From positions 310,001-374,000 of the forward strand of contig CAVSUR010000001.1 in assembly GCA_963731285.1 (NCBI GenBank): 64,000 nt of DNA, read 5' to 3'. Source of the DNA: CAVSUR01 sp963731285. GTDB taxonomy: Bacteria; Actinomycetota; Actinomycetes; Streptosporangiales; Streptosporangiaceae. This document shows, one piece after another, positions 29,198 through 37,491 of this stretch (the stretch's first letter is position 1; each line of letters starts with the position of its first letter). A program made the position numbers and the translations under genes. Below the pieces are notes generated by a model. The model was not told the origin of the DNA and searched no databases. It was given only the letters and a program-made list of their open reading frames with translations.

Positions 29198-30668
29198 ATG
29201 GCCGCAAATCAGCTGCCGGCAATTCAGCACATCGTGCAGCTCATGCTCGAGAACCGATCCTTCGACCACATGCTCGGATTCTTGTACGCCGATTCCGGGA
29301 ACGTATCGCCGGCCGGGCAGCCGTTCGAGGGCCTGACCGGAACTGAGTCGAACGCCGACGCGAGCGGCAGCCCGGCGTCGGTCTACAAGATCGACACGAC
29401 CGCGGCGGGAGCCTACTTCATGCCCGGCACCGACCCCGGCGAGGCTACGCGAACACCAACGCGCAGCTGTTCGGCAGGGCCACCGCGCCCAGCCCGCCGA
29501 CGCCGGCCAACAGCGGCTTCGTCACCAGCTTCGCCCACGCGATCGCCCACGACCAGCGCTCCGGCCGCAGCGTGAACGGCGCCACGACGCCGTCCGACAT
29601 CATGGGAGTGTTCCCGCCCGAGGCGCTGCCGGTGCTGTCCGGTCTCGCCCGCGGATTCGCGGTCTGCGACCAGTGGTACTGCTCGGTGCCCACTGAGCCC
29701 TTCCCCAACCGGCCTTCGCCTGCGCGGGAACCAGCCAGGGGCACATGAACGACAGCACTGCCTCCTACACCGTGCAGAGCATCTTCGGGCTGATGGCGGC
29801 GCACAACCTCAGCTGGAAGATCTACGGCTATGACCAGCAGCCGCTGACGCGCAAGAACTACCCCGACACCACCAGCGCCCCGGCCGCCCGCTTCGGCCTG
29901 TTCACCGACTTCCAGGCCGACGCCGGGGCCGGGCAGCTGCCGCAGTACGGGTTCCTGGAGCCGAGCTGGGGGTCGACCGGCAACAGCCAGCACCCGAACT
30001 ACGACGTCTCGCTCGGCGAAAAGCTCATCCAGCAGGTCTACGCGGCGGTCCGCGGCGGACCCGGCTGGGACCAGACCTTGCTGATCATCACCTACGACGA
30101 GCACGGCGGGCTGTACGACCACGTGCCGCCGTCCGGCGGGGCGACCCCGCCGGCCTCCTCGGCCGGGGAGTTCGGGTTCGATTCACCCGGGTTCGGGCCG
30201 CGGATCCCGGCGGTGCTGGTCTCGCCGCTGATCCCGGCCGGGACGGTGTTCCGGGCGCCGGCCGGGTCTGCGCCCATCGATCACACCTCGGTGCTCAAGA
30301 CCATCGAGGTCCGCTGGTCGCTGCCCTCGCTGACCGCCAGGGACGCCGCGGCGCCGGACCTCGGAGACGTCCTGACCCTGACCGCGCCGCGAACCGACGA
30401 CCCGCTGGCGGGGGTGGCCGCACCCGTCTCGACCGGGGCGAACCCGGCCGCCGCGGAGGTCTCGCACATCCAGAAGGTCGACGCGCAGCTGACGTCCGAG
30501 CTGCCGGTGGGGCTGGGCCAGCTGCGCTCGGCACCGCTGCTGGCCAACCTCAAGACGCCGGCCGACTACGCCCACTACGTCACGGCCAGAACCAGGACCT
30601 GGCAGGACGCCGCCAGCGGCCAGGCCCCGGGCGGCCCGGCCCCGGGCGGCCCGGCCGGCCCTGGCTAG
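29198..30668 (+). CDS. Phospholipase C / acid phosphatase-type phosphoesterase (two frameshifts)
   Basis: Phosphoesterase family (PlcC/AcpA type). The N-terminal HIVQLMLENRSFDHMLGF holds metal and nucleophile residues; later NRAFACAGTSQGHMND and ITYDEHGGLYDHVPPSGG are typical. ATG at 29198 with a strong GGGGAGGAA upstream. A G is missing near 29442 (GEG-YANTN) and another near 29711 (PNR-AFACAG), each in a G run; all else is intact, giving about 490 residues. No Tat or Sec signal peptide is visible, unlike most secreted members, so it may be cytoplasmic. The C terminus ends in a short Gly/Pro repeat. Confidence 0.85.
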
Positions 30669-30677
30669 CGCCGCTAG

Positions 30678-31163
30678 CTAACCGACCGCGAACACTCCGT
30701 AGCCCTCGCCGGCCGCCCGCGTGAACGCCGCCAGCGCGGCGGCGCCGGCCGACTGGTCAGCGGCCGTCATCCGGCTGAGTATCGCGGTCAGCTCACGGCG
30801 GCGCCAGGCCCAGACCCTGGCCACGAGCTGCTGACCGCTCGGGGTCAGCGCCAGCGTGACCACGCTGCGGTGCGCCGGGTCGCTGCCGCGGGCGACGTAC
30901 CCGGCGGCCACCATCCGGTCCGCCAGCCGGGTGACGGTCGACCGGTCCTGGCCGAGCGCCCGCGCCACTTCGGTGGACCGCGCCCGGCCGCGGTCGGCCA
31001 GCACGGCCAGCAGCCGGAACTGCGGCAGCGAGATCGACCCGCCGAGCACGTCCATGCTGCGCAGCGCGACGCCCGCGAGCACCCGGGTGGCCGCCTCGAA
31101 GACCGCGACACTGCCGGGCGCGGACGCAGCGCCAGGCCGGCCGCCGTCTTGCGTTGCTGCCAT
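30678..31163 (-). CDS. MarR family transcriptional regulator
   Basis: Winged-helix regulator, 161 residues. The core shows LPQFRLLAVLADRGRARSTEVARALGQDRSTVTRLADRMVAAGYVAR (about 48-94) and a wing with SVVTLALTPSGQQ, as in MarR proteins. The family binds palindromes as dimers and usually represses its own and adjacent genes. An imperfect palindrome, ATTGC-N5-GCAAC, lies 10-24 bp upstream of the start. Ligand unknown; the convergent phosphoesterase and the same-strand EEP hydrolase are the neighbours. Confidence 0.9.
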   Translation of the reverse strand: MAATQDGGRPGAASAPGSVAVFEAATRVLAGVALRSMDVLGGSISLPQFRLLAVLADRGRARSTEVARALGQDRSTVTRLADRMVAAGYVARGSDPAHRSVVTLALTPSGQQLVARVWAWRRRELTAILSRMTAADQSAGAAALAAFTRAAGEGYGVFAVG

Positions 31164-31172
31164 AATCGAAGT

Positions 31173-31187
31173 ATTGCCTACCGCAAC
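31173..31187. promoter_or_regulatory. Putative MarR operator
   Basis: ATTGC-CTACC-GCAAC, an imperfect inverted repeat (4 of 5 pairs), lies just upstream of the marR ATG. Autoregulatory MarR sites with TTGC/GCAA half-sites are common in actinobacteria. No clear -35/-10 pair could be fixed. Confidence 0.4.
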
Positions 31188-31250
31188 AGCTGCCGGGCAG
31201 GGCCAAACCCGGGGTAGTTCGAGCGGGCCGGACGCCAGCGCGGGCTGCCG

Positions 31251-32255
31251 TCAGCTGCCCGCGCCCGGCGATGGCCCGCCGATGGCTGACGGCAGGTACT
31301 GAACGGTCACGGGCAGATGATCGGAGGCCGCCCGGGTGAGCTCGGTGTCAGTCACCTGATGCGCACGCAGTGCCGCGGCCACCGGGTCGGTGACCCGCAC
31401 CGCGTCGATCCGGCGGTATACGCCGTGCCTGCCGTACGGGTCGTCGGGGTGGTGGCCCGTGGTCGGCTGCCAGGGCGCCCGCAGGACCGCCGCCGCGTCG
31501 TGCAGGCCGCCGGCCCACAGCACGTCCCCGGGACCCCGGTCCGCCCGGTACCGCCGCCGCCCCTGGTCGTCGTAATCCCATTCGCACTGGTAGATCAGGG
31601 CGCCGAACCAGCCGGCCGCGGCGAACGGGTCGGCGGGCTCGTAGCGCACCCAGCCGCCCGACTGCCGGTCGCGGATCCGGTCGGCGGACTCGGTGTTCCA
31701 GTCCGCGCCGATGACCGCGGGCGGCTGCCCGGGCGGATCGGTCAGGGCAGCGACCAGCCGCGCGTTCTGGTCGGCCCGCAGCCGGCTGCTGAACGGCGTG
31801 GCGTGATGGGATGCGTGCCGGACCAGCACGCCGCCGACGTCCAGCGTCACGCAGGCCAGGGCATGCCAGAAATCAGCGCCGCCGTAGCGGCGCAGCGACC
31901 CGCCGACGGGCTCGATGCCGTCGCGCCACAGCAGGCCGACGTGAAATCCGCGCGAGCCGACGGCCACTGCGGCCCGGCCGGGCGCCCGGCCGGGCGCGTC
32001 ACCGGGCCCTGGCACCAGGCAGCCGCGTCCCGTGTCGGCGGCGAGCTGCTGCAGCCGGCGCTCGGCGCTGGCGGTATCCGGGGCCCGGATCTCCTGCACG
32101 GCGAGCACGTCGGTGTCCAGGGCGCGGATGACCGTGACGACCTGCTCGTAGTGCTCCCGGGCCGCCGCGGAATCGTCCTCGAACAGCCGCAGCGTGTTGT
32201 AGGTGCCGAACCGTACCGGCCGCCCGGTCGCCTGCGTCACCCGCTCACCGGCCAC
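31251..32255 (-). CDS. Endonuclease/exonuclease/phosphatase family protein
   Basis: A 334-residue EEP-fold hydrolase. Family motifs: FGTYNTLRLFED (N-terminal Asn), DVLAVQEIRAPD (metal-binding Glu), ADWNTES (Asp and Asn) and the terminal SDHLPVTVQYL (catalytic Asp-His). Members include DNases, sphingomyelinases and inositol phosphatases; no signal peptide is seen, and no feature picks one. The 3' gene marR follows after 87 bp; upstream, the secreted unknown ends 11 bp before this start, so the two may be co-transcribed. Confidence 0.85.
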   Translation of the reverse strand: MAGERVTQATGRPVRFGTYNTLRLFEDDSAAAREHYEQVVTVIRALDTDVLAVQEIRAPDTASAERRLQQLAADTGRGCLVPGPGDAPGRAPGRAAVAVGSRGFHVGLLWRDGIEPVGGSLRRYGGADFWHALACVTLDVGGVLVRHASHHATPFSSRLRADQNARLVAALTDPPGQPPAVIGADWNTESADRIRDRQSGGWVRYEPADPFAAAGWFGALIYQCEWDYDDQGRRRYRADRGPGDVLWAGGLHDAAAVLRAPWQPTTGHHPDDPYGRHGVYRRIDAVRVTDPVAAALRAHQVTDTELTRAASDHLPVTVQYLPSAIGGPSPGAGS

Positions 32256-32266
32256 GGCCGCGCCGG

Positions 32267-33373
32267 TCAGCCGATCGGGCAGCCGGGCCGCCCCCGGGCC
32301 AGGCCGGAGTCCTTGTGCACCCGCAGGCAGGTCTCGCTGACCGCCTGGAAGTCCCGGGCCGGGATGCCCTTGAGCAGCGATACCAGGCCGTCCGGCCAGG
32401 CCGGGAAGGCCGTGCCGCCGAAGAACCAGTTGCTGCCGTTGTCCGCCAGGATCAGCCCGTAGTGCTGCATCTCGGCCAGCACGGCCTTGGCGTCCCGGCA
32501 GTACCGGGTGGTCGCAGTGTCGCAGAACCTGGCCACCGGGAAGCTGGCCTTGAGCCGGAACCTGGCCCCCATCGGCGGCAGGCTCAGGCTCGATCCGGAT
32601 CCGGCCTCATGCCGGGCGGGCCAGATGTAGCGGGTCCGGGTTCGCGCCGCCGTGACCCGGATCGCATGCCTGATCGGCTGCCCGGTGCGCACCGCGGCCT
32701 GAACCTCGCTGTAGTTCAGCAGCCCCGGCAGGACCGGCAGGCCGGCCGCGTCCGCCGAGGTCCAGCGGGCCGGCCGCAGCAGATTGGACGTCAGCGACCA
32801 GATCGCGCCCGAGCCGGCCCGGGGAGAGCGGGAGTAACGGGCGTCCCAGAGCTCGTACAGCCGGCAGGTGTCCTTGCTGACGATCAGCGCGTGCCGGTCG
32901 CCGCTGGCGTTCTTGCCGCCCTCGATGCGCGTGCCGGAGCCGAACGGGTACGGGCCCCGGTCGCTCTCGCTGGCGTAGGTGAAGCTGATCCGGACCAGCG
33001 GGTGGGCGTTGCTGACGATGGTGTAGGGGATCCCGTACGGGTAGCCGCCGGCATCCGGGCCGAAGTCCGGGTGCAGGTACGTCGCGGCCGCGTCCATGCT
33101 GTTGAGCCAGGCGGCGCTGCGCGGGTTGACCGGCAGCCGGGAAATGTCGGTGTTCCACACATTGTCGGCCGGGAACATCGGGCAGCGCGGGGCGCCGGGC
33201 ACGGTGGTCCCGGCCGCCTGGGCTGCGGCGGCGCGGGGCACCGGGCGGTCCTGCGCCGCCAGCACCGCGGCCCGGCCGGGTCCGGCCGCCGCGGCGGCGG
33301 CCAGCATGCCGCCGGCGGCCACGGCGGCCAGTAGCACGGGGATGCGGCGGATGCGGCGGATGTGGTGTGGCAT
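32267..33373 (-). CDS. Secreted protein of unknown function
   Basis: 368 residues from the ATG at 33373. A basic N terminus (HHIRRIRRIP) and a long Ala/Gly hydrophobic core form a Sec signal peptide, cleavage probably near residue 33-45. The mature part begins with a CPMFPADNVWNTDIS stretch and contains SDRGPYPFGSGTRIEGG, a DRHALIVSKDTCRLYELWDA stretch and ILADNGSNWFFGGT. Five Cys are spread along the mature chain, which could form disulfides. Similar secreted proteins with NVWN...LPV motifs occur in actinobacteria and planctomycetes as hypothetical proteins. I do not assign a function. It lies immediately upstream of the EEP hydrolase. Confidence 0.75.
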   Translation of the reverse strand: MPHHIRRIRRIPVLLAAVAAGGMLAAAAAAGPGRAAVLAAQDRPVPRAAAAQAAGTTVPGAPRCPMFPADNVWNTDISRLPVNPRSAAWLNSMDAAATYLHPDFGPDAGGYPYGIPYTIVSNAHPLVRISFTYASESDRGPYPFGSGTRIEGGKNASGDRHALIVSKDTCRLYELWDARYSRSPRAGSGAIWSLTSNLLRPARWTSADAAGLPVLPGLLNYSEVQAAVRTGQPIRHAIRVTAARTRTRYIWPARHEAGSGSSLSLPPMGARFRLKASFPVARFCDTATTRYCRDAKAVLAEMQHYGLILADNGSNWFFGGTAFPAWPDGLVSLLKGIPARDFQAVSETCLRVHKDSGLARGRPGCPIG

Positions 33374-33435
33374 CGGCGTAATCCTGGCACGGCGGTGGCC
33401 GGGCCGGGGGCGAACGGGCATTAGAGTGACCGGTC

Positions 33436-34113
33436 ATGACGGCACGGCCGCTGCGGGACCAGATCGAGGCAGGCTGGGCGGATGCGCTCGAGCCAGTGAG
33501 CGAGCGGATCGCCGAGCTCGGCGGCTTCCTGCGGGCCGAGATAGCGGCCGGGCGCGGGTACCTGCCGGCCGGCGATCTGGTGCTGCGCGCGTTCCGGCAG
33601 CCGCTGGCGCAGGCCCGGGTCCTCATCGTGGGCCAGGACCCGTATCCGACGCCCGGCCATCCGGTCGGCCTGAGCTTCTCGGTGGCGCCGCAGGTGCGGC
33701 GGCTGCCCGCCAGCCTGGTCAACATCTTCCGCGAGTACTCCGCCGACCTCGGCTATCCGCACCCGGCCAGCGGCGACCTCAGCCCGTGGACTGAGCGGGG
33801 CGTGATACTGCTCAACCGGGTGCTGACCGTGCAGCCGCGCCAGCCGGGCTCCCATCGCGGCCGCGGCTGGGAGGAAGTCACCGAGCAGGCCATCCGGGCG
33901 CTGGCCGCCCGCGGCGGCCCGCTGGTCGCGATCTTGTGGGGACGCGATGCCGGCAGCCTCGCCCCGCTGCTGGGCGGCGTGCCGTGCATCATCTCGGCCC
34001 ATCCGAGTCCGCACTCGGCCGACCGCGGGTTCTTCGGCTCACGCCCGTTCAGCCGGGCCAGCGAGCTGCTGGAGCAGGCCGGCGCGCCGCCGGTGGACTG
34101 GAAGCTGCCGTAG
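33436..34113 (+). CDS. ung: Uracil-DNA glycosylase
   Basis: Removes uracil from DNA to start base excision repair. 225 residues, a normal length. The water-activating loop reads GQDPYPTPGHPVGLSFSV (about residues 63-80; catalytic Asp in GQDPY), and the Leu-loop is HPSPHSA (about 187-193) with the catalytic His. GVILLNRVLTV holds the uracil-stacking region. Family 1 UDG normally has GQDPYH; here the His is Pro, as in many actinobacterial Ung proteins. It is followed after 7 bp by the ribokinase gene. Confidence 0.92.
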   Translation: MTARPLRDQIEAGWADALEPVSERIAELGGFLRAEIAAGRGYLPAGDLVLRAFRQPLAQARVLIVGQDPYPTPGHPVGLSFSVAPQVRRLPASLVNIFREYSADLGYPHPASGDLSPWTERGVILLNRVLTVQPRQPGSHRGRGWEEVTEQAIRALAARGGPLVAILWGRDAGSLAPLLGGVPCIISAHPSPHSADRGFFGSRPFSRASELLEQAGAPPVDWKLP

Positions 34114-34120
34114 CACCGGG

Positions 34121-35092
34121 ATGAGCGCAGCGCGCATCGCGGTCGTCGGCAGCTGCAACATCGACATCACCGCCTACGCCGGCCGGCTGCCCGCGGCCGG
34201 CGAGACGCTGGTAGGCCGCGCCGTGCGGCAGGCGCCCGGCGGCAAGGGAGCCAACCAGGCGGTCGCCGCCGCCCGGGCCGGGGCGCAGGTGACGATGATC
34301 GGAGCCGTCGGCGACGACGCTTTCGGTGCCGAGGTCCGGGACTGCCTCGCGCAGGCCGGCGCGGACGTCTCCCGCCTGCGGACGGTGCCAGGGCCGACCG
34401 GATCCGCGCACATCACGGTGGACACGGCGGGCGCCAACACGATCGTGGTCATCCCGGGCGCGAACTCCAGCGTCGAGGACCTGACCACCGCCGACCGGGA
34501 CGCCATCGCGGCCAGTGACATCCTGCTGCTGCAGCTCGAACTGCCGGCCGGGGTGGTCGCCGCCGCGGCGGCAGCAGCCCGGCAGGCAGGCGTGCTGACC
34601 GTGCTCACCCCGGCCCCGGTGCAGCCGCTGCCGTCCGGCCTGCTCAGCCAGGTGGACCTGCTCGTGCCCAACGAGCGCGAGGCGGTACAGCTCGTGGAGG
34701 GGCAGCCCGCGGAGGGGCAGCCCGCGGGCGGACCTGACAGGCCGGACGCGCTGGCGGCGCTGCTGCGGCTGGTGCCCGCGGTGGTCATCACGCTCGGCGC
34801 GGCCGGGTGCCGGTACGGCCGCCGGGACGGCACCAGGATCGAGGTGGCCGCTCCGGTTGTGCCCGTCGCGGACACCACGGCGGCCGGTGACACGTTCACC
34901 GGCGCGCTGGCCGTTGCGCTCGCCGAGGGCCGCCCCGAGGCCGACGCGCTCGGCTGGGCCACTAGCGCCGCTGCCCTCTGCGTCCAGCAGGCGGGTGCGG
35001 CCGGCGCGATACCGCGCCGGGAGCAGATCGACGCGCTCGCGCGCTCGCTCGGCACTGGCGGCGGCCCCGGCAGCCGGGATCCGGGCGCGTAG
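34121..35092 (+). CDS. Ribokinase-like PfkB family sugar kinase
   Basis: 323 residues from the ATG at 34121, which follows ung by 7 nt. PfkB signature 1 is GGKGANQAVAAARAGA (about 37-52) and signature 2 is DTTAAGDTFTGAL (about 252-264), whose Asp is the catalytic base. NIDITAYAGRLPAAGET at the N terminus is the sugar-binding region of ribokinases. A short internal duplication (EGQPAEGQPAGG, about 190-201) is an unusual insert. Ribokinase is the best guess (rbsK-like), but no ribose transporter is near. Confidence 0.88.
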   Translation: MSAARIAVVGSCNIDITAYAGRLPAAGETLVGRAVRQAPGGKGANQAVAAARAGAQVTMIGAVGDDAFGAEVRDCLAQAGADVSRLRTVPGPTGSAHITVDTAGANTIVVIPGANSSVEDLTTADRDAIAASDILLLQLELPAGVVAAAAAAARQAGVLTVLTPAPVQPLPSGLLSQVDLLVPNEREAVQLVEGQPAEGQPAGGPDRPDALAALLRLVPAVVITLGAAGCRYGRRDGTRIEVAAPVVPVADTTAAGDTFTGALAVALAEGRPEADALGWATSAAALCVQQAGAAGAIPRREQIDALARSLGTGGGPGSRDPGA

Positions 35093-35125
35093 AGTCAGCC
35101 GGAGCTACCGACTCCGGAGTGCTGG

Positions 35126-36277
35126 ATGACCTCACTGGCGGCAACCGGCGCCCCGCCGATGCTGACGCTCGGCGGGGCGCTGCTCCCGCTCGTCGGGCGG
35201 GCGCGGATTTACGCCTGCGGCATCACCCCCTACGACGTGACCCATCTGGGCCACGCGGCCACGTTCGTGTGGACCGACGCGCTCAGCCGGGTGCTCCAGT
35301 CCGCCGGCACCGAGGCGACCATGTGCCGCAACGTGACTGACGTGGACGACGTGCTGCTGGCCGCGGCCGGGCGGGCCGGGGCGCCGTACGACAGGTTCGC
35401 GGCCATCCAGCAGTTCCTGTTCGACCGGGACATGGGCGCGCTCGGCGTGCGGGCGCCCGCGCTGCAGCCCCGCGCGCACGCCTACGTCGGGCAGGTCATC
35501 GCGCTGACCACGGGGCTGCTCGCCCGCGGCGCCGCCTACCAGCGCGCCGGGCAGGTCTACTTCCGGGGCGCGCAGGTGGCCGCCGCGGCGGGGGTCGACT
35601 CGCGGTCAGCGCTGGGGCTCGCGGCCGAGTATGGCGACGTGCCCGGCGACCCGGCCAGGGATGACCCGTTCGACGTGCCCGCCTGGCAGTCCTCGCAGCA
35701 CGGCGAGCCCGCCTGGGACAGCCCGTGGGGTCCGGGCAGGCCCGGCTGGCACGCCGAGTGCGCGGCCATGGCCCTGGACGCCTTCGGGTCCACCGTCGAC
35801 ATCCAGGCCGGCGGCGCCGACCTGAAGTTCCCGCACCACGCCTACCAGGCGGCGATGGCGCAGGCCCTGACCGGCGCCGCCCCGTTCGCACGGGCCCGGC
35901 TGCAGGTCGGCGTGGTGCACGTGGGCGGCGCGAAGATGGCCAAGTCGGCGGGGAACCTGGTCCTGGTCAGGGAGCTGCTGGCGCGGTACCCGGCGGCCGC
36001 GGTGCGGCTGCTGATCCTGGACCGGCGGTGGGCGCAGGACTGGGACTACGCCCCGGCCGCGCTGGAGGCCGCGGCGGCCCGGCTGGAGCGGCTCCAGTCG
36101 GCGGCCGGCCGGCCGGACCATGCGGCCGCGGGCAGCGCTGGAACCGGGAGCGCCGCCGTCGCCGCGGTCCGGGCCGCGCTCGCCGACGACCTGGACGTGC
36201 CGGCCGCGCTGGCCGTCGCCGAGCAGGACGGCGGCCAGGCGGCCCGGGTCCTGGGCGGGGTGCTGGGCCTCTGGTGA
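35126..36277 (+). CDS. MshC-like cysteine ligase / cysteinyl-tRNA synthetase paralogue
   Basis: 383-residue class I aminoacyl-tRNA synthetase-like enzyme. It has YACGITPYDVTHLGHAATF at about 30-48, where CGITPYD is typical of MshC (Cys to GlcN-inositol ligase of mycothiol synthesis). Further motifs are GWHAECAAMA and KFPHHAYQ, and a KMAKSAGN version of KMSKS. Zinc ligands Cys, Cys and His are kept; the fourth position, Glu in cysteinyl-tRNA synthetases, is Gln here. It lacks a long anticodon-binding tail. MshC is normally about 410 residues, so it could be MshC or a specialised paralogue. ATG start. Confidence 0.75.
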   Translation: MTSLAATGAPPMLTLGGALLPLVGRARIYACGITPYDVTHLGHAATFVWTDALSRVLQSAGTEATMCRNVTDVDDVLLAAAGRAGAPYDRFAAIQQFLFDRDMGALGVRAPALQPRAHAYVGQVIALTTGLLARGAAYQRAGQVYFRGAQVAAAAGVDSRSALGLAAEYGDVPGDPARDDPFDVPAWQSSQHGEPAWDSPWGPGRPGWHAECAAMALDAFGSTVDIQAGGADLKFPHHAYQAAMAQALTGAAPFARARLQVGVVHVGGAKMAKSAGNLVLVRELLARYPAAAVRLLILDRRWAQDWDYAPAALEAAAARLERLQSAAGRPDHAAAGSAGTGSAAVAAVRAALADDLDVPAALAVAEQDGGQAARVLGGVLGLW

Positions 36278-36376
36278 GCCGCGGCATGGGCTTGCGGCCT
36301 GCCCGGCGGGGCGGTGGCCGCTTTGCCCGGCTCGCCGGTGTCAGCGGCCCGGCTCCGGGGTACCGGCTTTTTCAGG

Positions 36377-36435
36377 GTCATCCGGTCCGGGTCATCCGGT
36401 CCGGTTAGCTGAGCAGGGCTGGCTGAGCAGGGCTG
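36377..36435. repeat. Two adjacent 14-bp tandem duplications
   Basis: GTCATCCGGTCCGG is present twice in a row (36377-36404); 3 bp later GCTGAGCAGGGCTG is present twice in a row (36408-36435). Both are exact. They lie in the 5' region of the 2-oxoglutarate oxygenase gene and end 21 bp before its GTG. Confidence 0.85.
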
Positions 36436-36456
36436 GCCGAGAGGGCGGTGTGATTC

Positions 36457-37491
36457 GTGGCGGAACAAATACCGGTGATCGACCTGGCGGAGGCGCTGAG
36501 CGAGCAGGCTCCGCCCGGGGTGCTGGAGCAGGTCCGCCGGGCGGCCGAGCAGGTTGGCGTGATCCAGGTGGTCAACCACGGCGTGCCGGCCGACCTGATC
36601 GCGGATTACAACGCGCGGATCGGCCGGCTGCTCAGCCGGCCCAGGGCGGACAAGGCGGCGCTGGCCAGCCCCACCGGACACCCGCAGCGCGGCTGGCGGC
36701 AGTGGCCGGACGACTTCGGCCGGCTGGAGCTGGAGCGCTACAACGTGGCCCAGTTCGACACCGCGGCGGACGCGCGGACGGCAGGCGTGCCCGCGGAGTA
36801 CCTCGGCATCTACGCCCACCCGAACGTATGGCCGGACGATGACCCCGGCCTGCGCGCGGTGGCGTTCCGCTATCTGCAGGCCGCGGCCGGCCTGGCCCAG
36901 CGCGTGCTGGAGCTGCACGCCCGGGCGCTCGGCCTGCCCGGGCGCACGTTCTGGCTGGGTGACCTGCCGCACGCCCGGCTCACCACCAACGACTATCCGG
37001 CCTGGTCCTACCCCGGCACCGGCCAGGACGAGGACAAGCTGCTGCTGCTCGAGCACGCCGATGACTCGACGCTGACCGTGCTCGGCCAGCAGGGTGACTA
37101 CGAGGGGCTGCAGGTGCAGCTGCCGGACGGAGGCTGGCTGCCGGTGCCGATCATCGACGGCGCACTGCAGGCGTTCTCCGGCAAGCTGCTGACCCGGTGG
37201 ACCGGCGGCGCGCTGCGCGCGGTCCGGCACCGGGTGGTCGCGGGCGGGACGGTGACCCGCCGGTCGACGGCGGTGTTCTGTTACCCGGCCCTGGCGACGG
37301 TGGTCGGGCCGCTGCCGCCCTTCGCCGCTGCGGCCGGCCAGCCGGGATACGAGCCGGTGCTGGTCTGGGATCACGTGAAGCGCCGGGCCGAGGACTACCT
37401 CGACGAGTACGGCAGGCCCGAGCAGGTGGCGGCCTGGGCGCAAAGCAAGCCGTACGTGGCTGAGCTCTCGTCCGACTCAGCCGGCCGCTGA
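36457..37491 (+). CDS. 2-oxoglutarate/Fe(II)-dependent oxygenase (isopenicillin N synthase family)
   Basis: 344-residue non-haem iron oxygenase. The N-terminal DIOX_N domain (IPVIDLAEAL to about 110) includes VIQVVNHGVP. The iron facial triad is His-x-Asp in EHADDSTLTVL (about 199-202) and His in AVRHRVV (about 258). The 2-oxoglutarate-binding Arg-x-Ser is in TRRSTAVF (about 268-270). Substrate unknown; members hydroxylate or desaturate small molecules. GTG start with GAGGG upstream. Its 3' end overlaps the convergent dinB by 15 bp. Confidence 0.88.
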   Translation: MAEQIPVIDLAEALSEQAPPGVLEQVRRAAEQVGVIQVVNHGVPADLIADYNARIGRLLSRPRADKAALASPTGHPQRGWRQWPDDFGRLELERYNVAQFDTAADARTAGVPAEYLGIYAHPNVWPDDDPGLRAVAFRYLQAAAGLAQRVLELHARALGLPGRTFWLGDLPHARLTTNDYPAWSYPGTGQDEDKLLLLEHADDSTLTVLGQQGDYEGLQVQLPDGGWLPVPIIDGALQAFSGKLLTRWTGGALRAVRHRVVAGGTVTRRSTAVFCYPALATVVGPLPPFAAAAGQPGYEPVLVWDHVKRRAEDYLDEYGRPEQVAAWAQSKPYVAELSSDSAGR

